DNA of 64,000 nt, taken from contig NZ_CP033918.1 of the NCBI RefSeq assembly GCF_003815675.1, positions 3,286,001-3,350,000 of the forward strand, given 5' to 3'. Made by a program: the position numbers and the translations under genes. Numbering within the stretch: position 1 is the stretch's first letter; every line of letters begins with the position of its first letter. The notes under the pieces were generated by a model that was given only the letters and a program-made list of their open reading frames with translations, had not been told where the DNA came from and searched no databases. This document shows positions 33,524 through 42,257 of the stretch, in pieces. The stretch is from Chryseobacterium sp. G0186 (GTDB taxonomy: Bacteria; Bacteroidota; Bacteroidia; Flavobacteriales; Weeksellaceae).

Positions 33524-35740
33524 TTAGTGCATGGAATTATAAAGCTTAAATATCTCTGTACTTTTAAATTCCACAATATTTCCTGCAAAAGTAACCTTTC
33601 CTCCAAACTTTCCTTTTCCAGGCCCCATCTCAAGGATATAGTCTGAAAATTCTATCCCTAAGATGTTATGATCAATAAAAATCACAGTTGCACCGTTGAT
33701 TACAAGTTCATTAAAAATCTGTAAAATATTATGTGCATCCCATTGGCTAAGTCCGCTCAGAGGCTCATCAAAAATAAAAATTTTATTCTTTAGCTTTTTC
33801 CCAATAAATTTAGTAAGTTTAAGCCTTTGTGCTTCGCCACCTGATAGACTGTCTGTTGTTCTGAAGAGATTTAAATAACCTAAGCCTAGCTTTTGTAGTA
33901 AAATTAATTTATTATTTAGAATCGCATTTTTAATAAAAAGTTCGTCTTTAATAATTGTATCAATTGTTAAAACTAAAATATCATAAATTGAAAAATTTTG
34001 ATACTTTATATCCAAAACTGAATCATTAAATCTTTTGCCTTCACAGTCTTCACATACAATTTCAATTTCAGTTTTTCCAAAATCCAAACCATACTTAATT
34101 AAACCTTTTCCGTTACAATTGGGGCACTGCCCATCCTCATTCATAAAGCTGAAAAAATTGCTTTCCTTTCCTGATATCTTACTGAAAATATTTCTTATAT
34201 CATCAAATATTCCACTGTAAGATGCTATTGTTGAAACAATACTTCCTCGAATAGGCTTTTGATTTACAAATTCAGATTCCTTATAGTTTTCAGAAATACA
34301 CCTTGCTAATGTAGATTTACCTGAACCAGAAGGTCCATAAATACCGGTTATGCAGTTAAGCGGGATACTAACAGATAATTTTTGTATATTATTTCTAGTA
34401 ATATTTCTAAGTTCTAAAAAGTCTTTGCATTTTCGAGGCTTATAGTTCAATGGTATATCTTTATTGTTCGGAGTAACTATTTCTCCACCTTTATCTCCAG
34501 ACCCGGGACCTAAATAAATAACTTTCTCAGTTCGATTTAAAAAGTATGGATTATGTTCTATCACAAGAACCGAATTTTGATTATCTCTCAAATTCTTAAG
34601 AGATTCTAAAATAGAATTATATTCAGAAACATGCAATTTAGAAGATGGCTCATCAACTATATATAGCATTCCAGAAATTTGGGAGTTTAGGATATTTACA
34701 AGCCTTATTCTTTGTAATTCTCCTCCAGAAAGAGTAGGAATACCTCTGTTAAGATTAAGATAACCCAAATTACTAGTAATAATAGCAGTTGCTGTTCGTT
34801 CAATGTTGCCAAGCAGGCGTTTCAAATCTTCATTTTTTTCAGTGAATAAAGAATCACAAACAAATTTTAGTAATTCTGAAAATTCTGATAAATACATATC
34901 ACCGATACTTTTCCCATTGTACTTATACTTGAGAACTTTTTCTGAAAAACGAGTACCCTTACAATGGCTACAAATATTCATTGTCGAATAATCCAGAATT
35001 TTTTTATGATTTGAAATATGTTTACGATCTTCATTTAAAGTTTCCATCTCTGTCATCAAGCCTACATAAACAAATTCCCTAGTTCTTTTTTTACCTGATA
35101 TAGTGTAAGAAATTTTATATTTATTTTGAGATTTACCGTAGAGAAGAGTTTGCAATTCTTCTTTTTTTAAATCTGCCAATTTTGTGGTCAGAGAAATATC
35201 ATGAGCATCAGCAAATTTTTCAAGAATCTTTTGTTTATAGTTTTTTTTCCAAGGTAAAAAAGGCTCATTAAGTATTGATTTGCTGTAATCAATCATTTGT
35301 TCAGAAGATAAGGAATGTTCGATACCTAAACCTTCACAGGAAGAGCAGTAATTAGCAGGGTTGTTAAAAGAAAACATTGTAGGAGAAACTTTATTCGATG
35401 ACGCAAGAAGCAACCGAAAATCCTTGTCAACTTTTAGGAAGGTAGCAATAGTTGACCGTGGATTTACATTAAAATTTTCCTGCCTTAAGGCTATTGTGGG
35501 AACAACATTTCTATAATCATCCACAATAAAATTTGGGATACTAATTGAATTGTTATTAGAAATTTTATCCCATTCAAATTGTGAAATAGCATAAATGGTC
35601 CCGTATGCAAGTGAACTTTTTCCGGAACCACTTGGTCCGGCAATCCCCCAAAAGCATCCCTTAGGTATTTCTATATTAATATTTTTGAGATTGTTAGTCT
35701 TGATTCCTATATAGCTGATAATATTTTCCTTCATGGCCAC
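33524..35740 (-). CDS. UvrA-like double ABC ATPase without a UvrB-binding domain
   Basis: 738 residues; UvrA proper is about 940. Two ABC halves: Walker A GPSGSGKS (35-42) and again GPSGSGKST; signatures LSGGELQRI and LSGGEAQRL; Walker B YIVDEPSS and FIFDEPLSG. UvrA zinc-module pairs CSSCEG, CSHCKG, CPNCNG, CEDCEG. After NPRSTIATF the sequence goes almost directly to the first zinc module, so the UvrB-binding insert is missing, as in UvrA2/DrrC-like resistance proteins. It overlaps the preceding ThiF gene by 47 nt. Likely DNA-protection or self-resistance for the peptide cluster. Confidence 0.85.
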   Translation of the reverse strand: MAMKENIISYIGIKTNNLKNINIEIPKGCFWGIAGPSGSGKSSLAYGTIYAISQFEWDKISNNNSISIPNFIVDDYRNVVPTIALRQENFNVNPRSTIATFLKVDKDFRLLLASSNKVSPTMFSFNNPANYCSSCEGLGIEHSLSSEQMIDYSKSILNEPFLPWKKNYKQKILEKFADAHDISLTTKLADLKKEELQTLLYGKSQNKYKISYTISGKKRTREFVYVGLMTEMETLNEDRKHISNHKKILDYSTMNICSHCKGTRFSEKVLKYKYNGKSIGDMYLSEFSELLKFVCDSLFTEKNEDLKRLLGNIERTATAIITSNLGYLNLNRGIPTLSGGELQRIRLVNILNSQISGMLYIVDEPSSKLHVSEYNSILESLKNLRDNQNSVLVIEHNPYFLNRTEKVIYLGPGSGDKGGEIVTPNNKDIPLNYKPRKCKDFLELRNITRNNIQKLSVSIPLNCITGIYGPSGSGKSTLARCISENYKESEFVNQKPIRGSIVSTIASYSGIFDDIRNIFSKISGKESNFFSFMNEDGQCPNCNGKGLIKYGLDFGKTEIEIVCEDCEGKRFNDSVLDIKYQNFSIYDILVLTIDTIIKDELFIKNAILNNKLILLQKLGLGYLNLFRTTDSLSGGEAQRLKLTKFIGKKLKNKIFIFDEPLSGLSQWDAHNILQIFNELVINGATVIFIDHNILGIEFSDYILEMGPGKGKFGGKVTFAGNIVEFKSTEIFKLYNSMH

Positions 35741-36809
35741 ACCAATTACAATCGGATCTCCGATTCATTAATAGATTTGAAAAATTTAACTCCCGCATCA
35801 TAAATTCTGTTCTTGAATTATCCATCACCACATTATTAAGTCCTGTCAGTATTTTAAAAGCCTCATTAGCTGTTATAGAAGCTGAAAGTGAAGACAAAGG
35901 AGGAAAACTTCCTACTTTTCGTGTTGAATTGTTTAATTTATAAATGTTAGAAGTATCAATTTCATTAATTTCATCCAGATGAACTCTAAAACATTCCACA
36001 CATGCAGTTTCACCAGGTTTGACGACCTGTCCAATCAAAGATTGGTGCAGATTATAACCTCCTCCAATGATATGATTAATCTTATTTTTCATACAATATT
36101 CACCAATCAGCATACTTGTTTTGTCCACAGTAGGATAATCAGCACAGTTGATAATTAGATCTACATCCGAAATATTTGTATTGTCAAAAAAATCATCATC
36201 AAGCCATTTTTCATAACAAATGACTTCTGCTTCTGGACGCATTTCCTGTAACCGGTTACTCATTACTGAAACTTTGGTTTTTCCTGTATCAGCTTCTTTA
36301 AATCCAACCTGACGATGAATATTGCTTAAATCAACTTTATCAGGATCGACAAGAACAAAATGGTTTACTCCAGACATAAGAAGTGACTGAGTTACCCAAT
36401 TTCCGACTGAACCTAAGCCCACTATCATTACTTTAGCCTGCTTTATTTTATTGAAAGCCTGCTGAACCTGAGATTTCGTTATGAAATAATCCTCTAACAA
36501 ATTAAATATTCTTGGAAATGTATTGTAATCCTCACCGTAAATAATATCATTATCAATAAGAATAGAGTTCGTGTTTAAAAATGACAACAATTCAAAGAGA
36601 CTGTCTTTTTCATCAGAACTAAACCCTTTTTGCGCCATCCATCCTGATACAGTTTTGGAGCCGTCAAGTTCTAACAACAGATCTGAGATTGAAGCATCCA
36701 TTTTCAGAACTATTGATTTTCTGATATTTGACAAAAAGAATTCGATATATTCACTTTTTGCTACTATAGCCACTGAAGGCCTTAGTTTTAGTTTACTAAA
36801 CTGATCCAC
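35694..36809 (-). CDS. ThiF/E1-like adenylating enzyme A (MccB-like)
   Basis: 371 residues. N-terminal about 100 residues form a small helical/winged domain like the PqqD/peptide-clamp domains of RiPP enzymes. The E1 fold follows: GLGSVG (131-136), LVDPDKVDLSNIHRQVGF with the nucleotide-contacting Arg, LIINCADYPTVDK, and a four-Cys zinc site CVEC...CNWC. ThiF/MccB enzymes activate a peptide C-terminus or side chain with ATP. It overlaps ThiF B upstream by 14 nt and the UvrA-like gene downstream. Confidence 0.85.
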   Translation of the reverse strand: MDQFSKLKLRPSVAIVAKSEYIEFFLSNIRKSIVLKMDASISDLLLELDGSKTVSGWMAQKGFSSDEKDSLFELLSFLNTNSILIDNDIIYGEDYNTFPRIFNLLEDYFITKSQVQQAFNKIKQAKVMIVGLGSVGNWVTQSLLMSGVNHFVLVDPDKVDLSNIHRQVGFKEADTGKTKVSVMSNRLQEMRPEAEVICYEKWLDDDFFDNTNISDVDLIINCADYPTVDKTSMLIGEYCMKNKINHIIGGGYNLHQSLIGQVVKPGETACVECFRVHLDEINEIDTSNIYKLNNSTRKVGSFPPLSSLSASITANEAFKILTGLNNVVMDNSRTEFMMRELNFSNLLMNRRSDCNWCGHEGKYYQLYRNQD

Positions 36810-37908
36810 AAGTTAAACAATTAGGGTTTTTTGTAATATTTAAATAGTTAATTTCCAACTGGTCAAGAAGTAGCTCACCTCTTCCAAAAGCACCTGCAAT
36901 ATCACTTGCAAAATAATTCAAAATCGTCATAACCGCATAGCTTACAGAAAATAGAGACATTGAAGGTAGTCCTCCAACTTCAAATCTATTTTTAAGTATT
37001 TCTGTATCAGGTATAGCAGATATGTTGTATTGAGGCTTCCAATCCTTTAGGGTTTCTGAAAAATAGGAAGTATAACAGTCAACACATGGCGTTTTATCAG
37101 GAATGACCAATTCTCCTGTACTCATAAGATGAGCATCAAATCCACCAGCAACAAACATTGGAATTTTTTTTTCATAACAAACTCTTCCCACTTTCAGACT
37201 TGTAATACCAATATAAGGTTCATCCAAGGTATTGATAACAAAACTTGACTTATCAAGCCATTTATCCAGAGATGTATCATAATCTACCAATTCCTGATAA
37301 GTTTCACAAACTAAGTTATTATCGATACTTTTTAAATAATCTTTTAATGCATCTACTTTTGAACGTCCTACATCTGAAATTTTAAATGAAAAGTGCCTTT
37401 GTAAGGAATCAAAAGTAACTTCGTCTTTATCAACCAAAATTAACTTTCTGATACCTGACATTATCAATTGTATAGCTATCCCTGATCCCATTGATCCTGC
37501 TCCTAGTATAAGTACTACTTCATTCTGTAATCTTTTCTGAATTTCATAGGATGGTTTTTGAAAAACAGAATCGAAATAATTCAACTGTCTATCATACCTC
37601 TTGATATCAGAATCTGACAAAATACTTTTTTCTTTTTCTCTTCTTGTTACACAATAAATGATATTCTCCTCCAATAGGTAATTTAAAAAAACCTCCACGT
37701 CTGTAGAAAATTCAACAGAATTTTTTCGACAGATTTCTAATATTGTATCTTTCTCATTTAAAGTGCTGATAATATCAATAACTGAAAGGGTAACTTTTAA
37801 AGTTACCCTTCTTCTTGAATTAATAAAATAAAATTCTAAAATATCATCACCTATTCTATAAACGTCAACAGATTGGTTAATAGAATAAATGTAATTAGGA
37901 TCTATCAT
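36796..37908 (-). CDS. ThiF/E1-like adenylating enzyme B
   Basis: 370 residues, a diverged sister of ThiF A. The N-terminal 90 residues are clearly PqqD-like (VTLSVIDIISTLNEKDTILEICRKN...FLNYLLEENIIYCV). Then GAGSMG (136-141), LVDKDEVTFDSLQRHFSF (the usual SN is replaced by DS but the Arg remains), FVINTLDEPY, and CVDC...CLTC zinc pairs. It starts 4 nt after the peptide gene. Two E1 proteins in tandem may act as a heterodimer, with one partner non-catalytic. Confidence 0.85.
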   Translation of the reverse strand: MIDPNYIYSINQSVDVYRIGDDILEFYFINSRRRVTLKVTLSVIDIISTLNEKDTILEICRKNSVEFSTDVEVFLNYLLEENIIYCVTRREKEKSILSDSDIKRYDRQLNYFDSVFQKPSYEIQKRLQNEVVLILGAGSMGSGIAIQLIMSGIRKLILVDKDEVTFDSLQRHFSFKISDVGRSKVDALKDYLKSIDNNLVCETYQELVDYDTSLDKWLDKSSFVINTLDEPYIGITSLKVGRVCYEKKIPMFVAGGFDAHLMSTGELVIPDKTPCVDCYTSYFSETLKDWKPQYNISAIPDTEILKNRFEVGGLPSMSLFSVSYAVMTILNYFASDIAGAFGRGELLLDQLEINYLNITKNPNCLTCGSV

Positions 37909-37912
37909 CGTA

Positions 37913-38128
37913 TTAATACTGTATTACCCCTGCGTTAATTGCTAAGAATTTTCCCCACTGATCAACATTGGCAGGTTGTGCTTGTCTTGTACAAACTCGT
38001 GTGCAGCAATCACTAACTTTTCCACTACATGTATGAGTGTATGCGGCAACTGATAATTCGTTATCCGAAATAACCTCAAACTTAAAACTCTTAGTTTTCT
38101 TTTCTCGTTTCGATTTCTGTTTTTCCAT
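37913..38128 (-). CDS. 71-residue Cys-rich peptide, candidate RiPP precursor
   Basis: A very basic start (residues 1-13, KREKKTK), a leader-like stretch FKFEVISDNELSVAA (about 15-29), then a core with four Cys (34, 41, 42, 46) among Thr/Ser (THTCSG, SDCCTRVCT) and a tail with W58 ending AGVIQY. No signal peptide. It lies 4 nt before two ThiF-type enzymes whose N-terminal domains look like leader-binding PqqD folds, and it has its own -7 box upstream. An alternative is a small zinc-binding partner of the E1 proteins. Confidence 0.7.
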   Translation of the reverse strand: MEKQKSKREKKTKSFKFEVISDNELSVAAYTHTCSGKVSDCCTRVCTRQAQPANVDQWGKFLAINAGVIQY

Positions 38129-38159
38129 TACTAAAAAAATATATATTTATAATTGTGTC

Positions 38160-38167
38160 CAAAAATA
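38160..38167 (-). promoter_or_regulatory. -7 box of the peptide cluster (TATTTTTG)
   Basis: On the minus strand, 32 nt before the precursor ATG; fits TAnnTTTG. No good -33 TTTG at the standard distance, so an activator may be needed. Confidence 0.45.
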
Positions 38168-38176
38168 CGAATAATA

Positions 38177-38257
38177 TTTAAAATGCATATTTTAAAACAA
38201 ATAATAATTGCAATTTTACAATATTTAACAAATAATTAATTACGGTTTCCCGTAATT
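38177..38257. promoter_or_regulatory. Two perfect inverted repeats upstream of the peptide cluster
   Basis: TTTAAAAT-GCAT-ATTTTAAA (38177-38196) and AATTACGG-TTTC-CCGTAATT (38238-38257). The first is just upstream of the -7 box, where an operator would be expected; the second could be an operator or a short hairpin. The rest of 38258-38721 is AT-rich without a supportable gene. Confidence 0.4.
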
Positions 38258-38721
38258 TTTGAACAATAAATTATCACATTTAGTTGAATTATATTTTTCA
38301 AATTTCTTTCCAGAACAATATCAATTTGTTCCTTATCAATTGTTTTTTTATTTAGTTAAAGTTCAAAATACCAAAAACAATTTATAACGGATTAGTTGTT
38401 AATAAAAGAATTTTAAACAAATATCTGAAACATTTTTACAGAAATATATTGGGATAATAAAATATGTTTGAATTAAAAATCTTGCTATATCTAAGGTGCT
38501 TGCATGAGTGAAATCAGAGTATTGATTAGAATAAGAAATAGTAAGCGAACCTTGATATTTAAGAATGATATTGCAAAATAATTAGATTCTTATTTAGCTA
38601 ATTAAAAAAGGATATTAAACAACTTAAATTTTGTCAACTTTTTGATAAAGCATCTTATTCGAAATGAAATAGGGAAGCCATTAAAACTTTAGTGAAAATA
38701 AGGTAAAATGTGCTTTAATAT

Positions 38722-38967
38722 TTATTCCTCTTCAAATCCTTCAGCGAAGAATTCTTTCATTGTCAAGCCAAATGCACTAATGACTTTAACTAGGGTGCTG
38801 AAACGTAAGTCTTCACCTTTTTCATATCTACCGTATTGGGCTCTAGAGATATTATGATCGTAAGCAAAATATTCATAACTTGAATATCCTTTTGCTATTC
38901 GTAGTTCTTTCAACCTCTTACCTAGTTTTTTTAGCGTTTCCTCTTTCAAAAATTCACCTTCTTTCAT
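38722..38967 (-). CDS. XRE-family HTH regulator
   Basis: 81 residues, a lone Cro/CI helix-turn-helix: LGKRLKELRIAKGYSSYEYFAYDHNISRAQYGRYEKGEDLRFSTLVKVISAFGL. The HTH covers about 15-70, with an acidic C-terminal tail. It is transcribed toward the peptide cluster and divergently from the superinfection-immunity-like gene. Its upstream region has repeated CCACTAA/TTAGTGG sites, so autoregulation is likely. It is the best candidate regulator of this part of the cargo. Confidence 0.85.
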   Translation of the reverse strand: MKEGEFLKEETLKKLGKRLKELRIAKGYSSYEYFAYDHNISRAQYGRYEKGEDLRFSTLVKVISAFGLTMKEFFAEGFEEE

Positions 38968-39018
38968 ACAGTTGTTTTTAGCAACTACAAATCTTAGAAA
39001 TAAGCCTCGAAAATGTTA

Positions 39019-39095
39019 CCACTAAAAAGATGTATCTTATTAGTGGCTTTTTGATTTTAATTTTTATATTTGATATCTATTAAAAAAGCCACTAA
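39019..39095. promoter_or_regulatory. Repeated CCACTAA/TTAGTGG sites between XRE and immunity genes
   Basis: CCACTAA at 39019-39025 and 39089-39095, TTAGTGG at 39040-39046. The first pair is an inverted repeat 21 bp centre to centre; the second pair extends to a 13-bp inverted repeat with AAAAAGCCACTAA. Suits an operator for the adjacent XRE repressor, although the longer pair could also fold as a hairpin. Confidence 0.45.
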
Positions 39096-39126
39096 TTATA
39101 AAAAGGCGAAATATTGAATAAATTAA

Positions 39127-39351
39127 ATGTATATGTTATTAATGCTTTCTATTGCTACTCCGAAAAGTGATGGTTCACTGTTTTTTAAAATTATATTATT
39201 TATATATCTTTTTCCTTCTATAGTTGGTCTATTTAGGATACCGATCATTAAGTATAAATATATTACTGTTCTCTTAGTTAATATTTTTTTGGGCTGGACG
39301 GCAGTGGGCTGGTGGGTATCTTTTATAAAAGCTATTTCGAGCCGTAGATGA
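39127..39351 (+). CDS. Superinfection-immunity-like small membrane protein
   Basis: 74 residues with two membrane spans (about 20-38 and 43-66). The second carries NIFLGWTAVGWWVSFIKA, the FLGWTxxGWxxAL pattern of the T4 Imm-like superinfection immunity family, which blocks phage DNA entry. Divergent from the XRE gene and followed 36 nt later by a 55-codon gene. It may protect against phage or against the cluster's own product. Confidence 0.65.
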   Translation: MYMLLMLSIATPKSDGSLFFKIILFIYLFPSIVGLFRIPIIKYKYITVLLVNIFLGWTAVGWWVSFIKAISSRR

Positions 39352-39387
39352 TTTATTTAATAATTATTATTTAAGAAGTGGCATATT

Positions 39388-39555
39388 ATGATAAAAGTTG
39401 TTTTCACAATACCGGAAAGTGATATAAGCTCCACATTAAGCAAGCTTATAAAGCTGGGAATTATAAACATAAAAGTAAAAAAGAAGGGAGAACGTTTTTG
39501 TATTTTCCGCTACAAAAATATGTTTGAAAATTCTTACAACAAACAAGACAAATAA
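39388..39555 (+). CDS. 55-residue basic protein of unknown function
   Basis: ATG at 39388, TAA at 39553-39555. The product is MIKVVFTIPESDISSTLSKL..., then a Lys-rich strand pair (IINIKVKKKGERFCIFRY). No family recognised. Strand-helix-strand composition and closeness (36 nt) to the immunity-like gene support a real gene in the same unit. Short length limits certainty. Confidence 0.45.
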   Translation: MIKVVFTIPESDISSTLSKLIKLGIINIKVKKKGERFCIFRYKNMFENSYNKQDK

Positions 39556-39704
39556 TTTAGATGATTTTTTTTAGATTCAAATTTAAAGCTGTAATAAAAT
39601 TGTGAAATTTTATTGATTTACTACATAAAAATATATTATACCAGACATGGATGTAACGCATAATATGTCAGAAAAATGGGGGAATGCTTTTTTATCAAGA
39701 TTAT

Positions 39705-40361
39705 CTATGTAATACAATCCGTTGCCCATATATTCGAATCCATTGTAATAGATACACTCCAAAGGCATTGTATTTTATGTGTAGAAATCATGTACCAGAT
39801 ATAGTAAATAAGCTCCATTTGTTTGTCAATATTCTGACATGAAAATTCAATTAGTTTTCTAGGTGTTGTAACACCTAATTGGTTTATATTAACTAATAAT
39901 AGTTCTATGAAAGGTTCTTTAGGATCAACTTTGTTATATTTGTAACCATGCAAAAATTTACAATTTAAGAGATAATCATTTCGAATATCTTTCTCATTTA
40001 ATATTTTAAATTCATAATTATTTTCCTCGCAAAATGCTTTTGCTGCTTCAAATTTTGAAACATAAATGTCAAAGTTTTTTTCTAAGTCTTCCTGATATTT
40101 TATTTCAATCACAAAAGATTTTGAACTTTTTAAACATTTAATATGATATAAAAAGTCGGGTGTATATCTTCTAACTTTGTTTCTGGCATCTCTATATTTT
40201 AGTGTAAATGGTTGTTCTAAAAAGCTTACAACACTTTGATCCATTTCTAACATATAAAGAAAATCTCTTTCCAAAGAAGATTCGAATTGAACCCCCCTGT
40301 TATTTTTGGTACTGAAGAAAATGCCAGATAACGACCGGTATGTTAATCCAATTTTTCTCAT
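39705..40361 (-). CDS. TnsA-like endonuclease, second copy
   Basis: 218 residues with an intact start (MRKIGLTYRSLSGIFFSTKN). TnsA nuclease motifs: VQFESSLERDFLYMLEMD (catalytic Glu helix), YTPDFLYHI (catalytic Asp), SFVIEIKYQ (Glu-x-Lys). It continues into a winged C-terminal part like TnsA1, with which it aligns throughout (about the same spacing of ESxLExDF, TPDF and EIKYQ). TnsA cuts the 5' ends of Tn7-type elements. It is apart from tnsB, and divergent from the TnsE-like gene. It may replace the damaged tnsA1 or serve another pathway. Confidence 0.8.
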   Translation of the reverse strand: MRKIGLTYRSLSGIFFSTKNNRGVQFESSLERDFLYMLEMDQSVVSFLEQPFTLKYRDARNKVRRYTPDFLYHIKCLKSSKSFVIEIKYQEDLEKNFDIYVSKFEAAKAFCEENNYEFKILNEKDIRNDYLLNCKFLHGYKYNKVDPKEPFIELLLVNINQLGVTTPRKLIEFSCQNIDKQMELIYYIWYMISTHKIQCLWSVSITMDSNIWATDCIT

Positions 40362-40502
40362 ATCAAATTATATTTTGCTAAAATATAAATTTCAAAATTA
40401 AACTACTAATTTCGATTATTTTTAACGTAGAAAGCATTCTTTATTAGAGGTATACATGTGTTTTTTTTTCCAAAAAAAGTGATATATTGTACACAAAAGT
40501 AA

Positions 40503-42257
40503 ATGCGAATGAAAAAACAAAACAAGAAACCGATAAAGTTAAGTTTTCCTGAAGCAGAAGGTAAATACTGGTTTTTAATGTGGATAGGTTCCGTAGAATA
40601 TCATGCAAAACAAAGAAAAGTTGAATTATATTTCTACAATAAAACAACACCTACAGATGATTATAGAGATTTAAATTTTAATTGTCTAGAAAAATTATTA
40701 CGACCAGTTTCTTGTTTGTCTGAGCTAAATATAGGTTCCATTTACGATATAGATAATAAAAGAATAATCGAAAGGAATATTGGACGAATCTACAATATAT
40801 GGATCAAAGAAACTATACATTTAGCAAAAAAAAGTTTTCCACTTAATGAAAGTAAATACTTTTTAAAAAATGTAAATGAAATCGTTCCTGTTGGATTCAA
40901 CTACTTAAAAGTCTATCCGAAAATTAATGAATTAGATGATATTAAAGTAATAAATGAAAAAAAGAAAACTAATATTTTAGTTTCACCTTATATAATTCTT
41001 AAATATTTTCTATTTAATGATGATCAATTAATTAAGAAAGCGTTTTCAGGTGAATTAATTGATGCTTTTAAAATTAGTGAAATGGAATGCTGGGAATGTA
41101 GCGAGACAGGGGGTAAAATTGGGAGGCTCACTTATGATGCTCAAATTATAAGCAAAACCCAAGCAGTTTATTTAGCGCCATTCCTATTTTTAAAGAAAAG
41201 TGCAGGAATTAAGTTTTTAAGAAGTATATATTCAAATATTGAAAATGGTTTTATAAATTCTGAAGAACAAAAAACGTATCTAAGCTTCTCGTGGCACGAC
41301 TTCACAAACTATGAAATTGAAGTACAGGGAAAATATTATTACACAGGCTTTAATAACGATTTTAAATATTTGCATACTTATAAGATTAATAAATTTCGTT
41401 TTAAGGATGATAACCCTTATATTATAGATAAGATTGAACTTTTCCCGATAAATTCTAAAATAACAACAGAGGATAGAAAAAATCATGATCCTAAGGATGC
41501 GAATAGACCCTTGCCTCCGAAATTAAACGGTCTATCTTTAAACTTAAACAGTGATTTAGCTAATCCTTTATCTCCGGTATCAACAGAAATAATAAGTGAA
41601 TTTGATAATCCTTTTAATATCCCTGTTGAAGTAATAGATAGAGATGAACAGCTAAATGCATACAATATTAAATATTTTCTAGGAGAACAAGACTTTGAAG
41701 ATACAGTAAAAGATCTGGAAAATCTTGAGAAAGATGCAAAAACAATCAGGGAAAATATTCAAAAACATGCTATAAATGTTAAAAAATTTAAATATTTTTC
41801 AAAACTAATTAACCTTTTAAAGGAAGGGTTAGAGAATACGAAGTTTAATATTGAAATTACTTCGTATCCAAATACATACTTTCGAAATTATTATGTTGCT
41901 GAAGTTAGCAGATTTGGTAAGAACTTATATTTAGTTGAATTTGGCAGCGGAATAATTGGAGTATTCAATAAAGTGGATTTGAGTAAAATAACAGTTGAAG
42001 AATTGCATATGATTGTTGAAAGTTTTTTAGACTATAAAAATAATGTTGAAGAAGGAAAAGTTTTGTGGACATATATTAAAAATAATTTAGAAAAAAAATA
42101 CTTTGACGAAAATATAATACTTCATACAGGTATTAAACATCTAAATGTGCCTGAGGATAAATTAACGAAAACTAAAGATGAGGCAATTACGGAAGGTGTT
42201 GCCAATACAGCGAGAAATTTATATAAAAATAGAATTAAAGGGATTTTATCTAAATAA
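40503..42257 (+). CDS. Probable TnsE-like target-selection protein
   Basis: 584 residues; Tn7 TnsE is 538. No strong single motif, but the order of blocks follows TnsE as I know it: an N-terminal beta-rich domain (IGSVEYHAKQRKVELYFYN), a middle block (YLSFSWHDFTNYEIEVQGKYYYT, like the TnsE stretch with CFSF...W.LHVKG), a low-complexity linker (about 330-400), and a C-terminal domain ending IKHLN...EAITEGVANTARNLY, like VNHPKG...EGWAERVVREQF. Position next to tniQ and length support it. TnsE steers Tn7 to replicating or conjugating DNA. Otherwise an unknown Tn7-associated protein. Confidence 0.5.
   Translation: MRMKKQNKKPIKLSFPEAEGKYWFLMWIGSVEYHAKQRKVELYFYNKTTPTDDYRDLNFNCLEKLLRPVSCLSELNIGSIYDIDNKRIIERNIGRIYNIWIKETIHLAKKSFPLNESKYFLKNVNEIVPVGFNYLKVYPKINELDDIKVINEKKKTNILVSPYIILKYFLFNDDQLIKKAFSGELIDAFKISEMECWECSETGGKIGRLTYDAQIISKTQAVYLAPFLFLKKSAGIKFLRSIYSNIENGFINSEEQKTYLSFSWHDFTNYEIEVQGKYYYTGFNNDFKYLHTYKINKFRFKDDNPYIIDKIELFPINSKITTEDRKNHDPKDANRPLPPKLNGLSLNLNSDLANPLSPVSTEIISEFDNPFNIPVEVIDRDEQLNAYNIKYFLGEQDFEDTVKDLENLEKDAKTIRENIQKHAINVKKFKYFSKLINLLKEGLENTKFNIEITSYPNTYFRNYYVAEVSRFGKNLYLVEFGSGIIGVFNKVDLSKITVEELHMIVESFLDYKNNVEEGKVLWTYIKNNLEKKYFDENIILHTGIKHLNVPEDKLTKTKDEAITEGVANTARNLYKNRIKGILSK

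Noticed and set aside
33440..33646. Small plus-strand gene (68 codons) at the end of the UvrA-like gene
   Set aside because: It lies mostly antisense to the UvrA-like reading frame, and its composition is that of a shadow frame.
38504..38581. 25-codon frame (MSEIRVLIRIRNSK...) upstream of the peptide cluster as a second precursor
   Set aside because: It is on the opposite strand, has no Cys and no resemblance to the 71-residue peptide, and frames this short are expected by chance.
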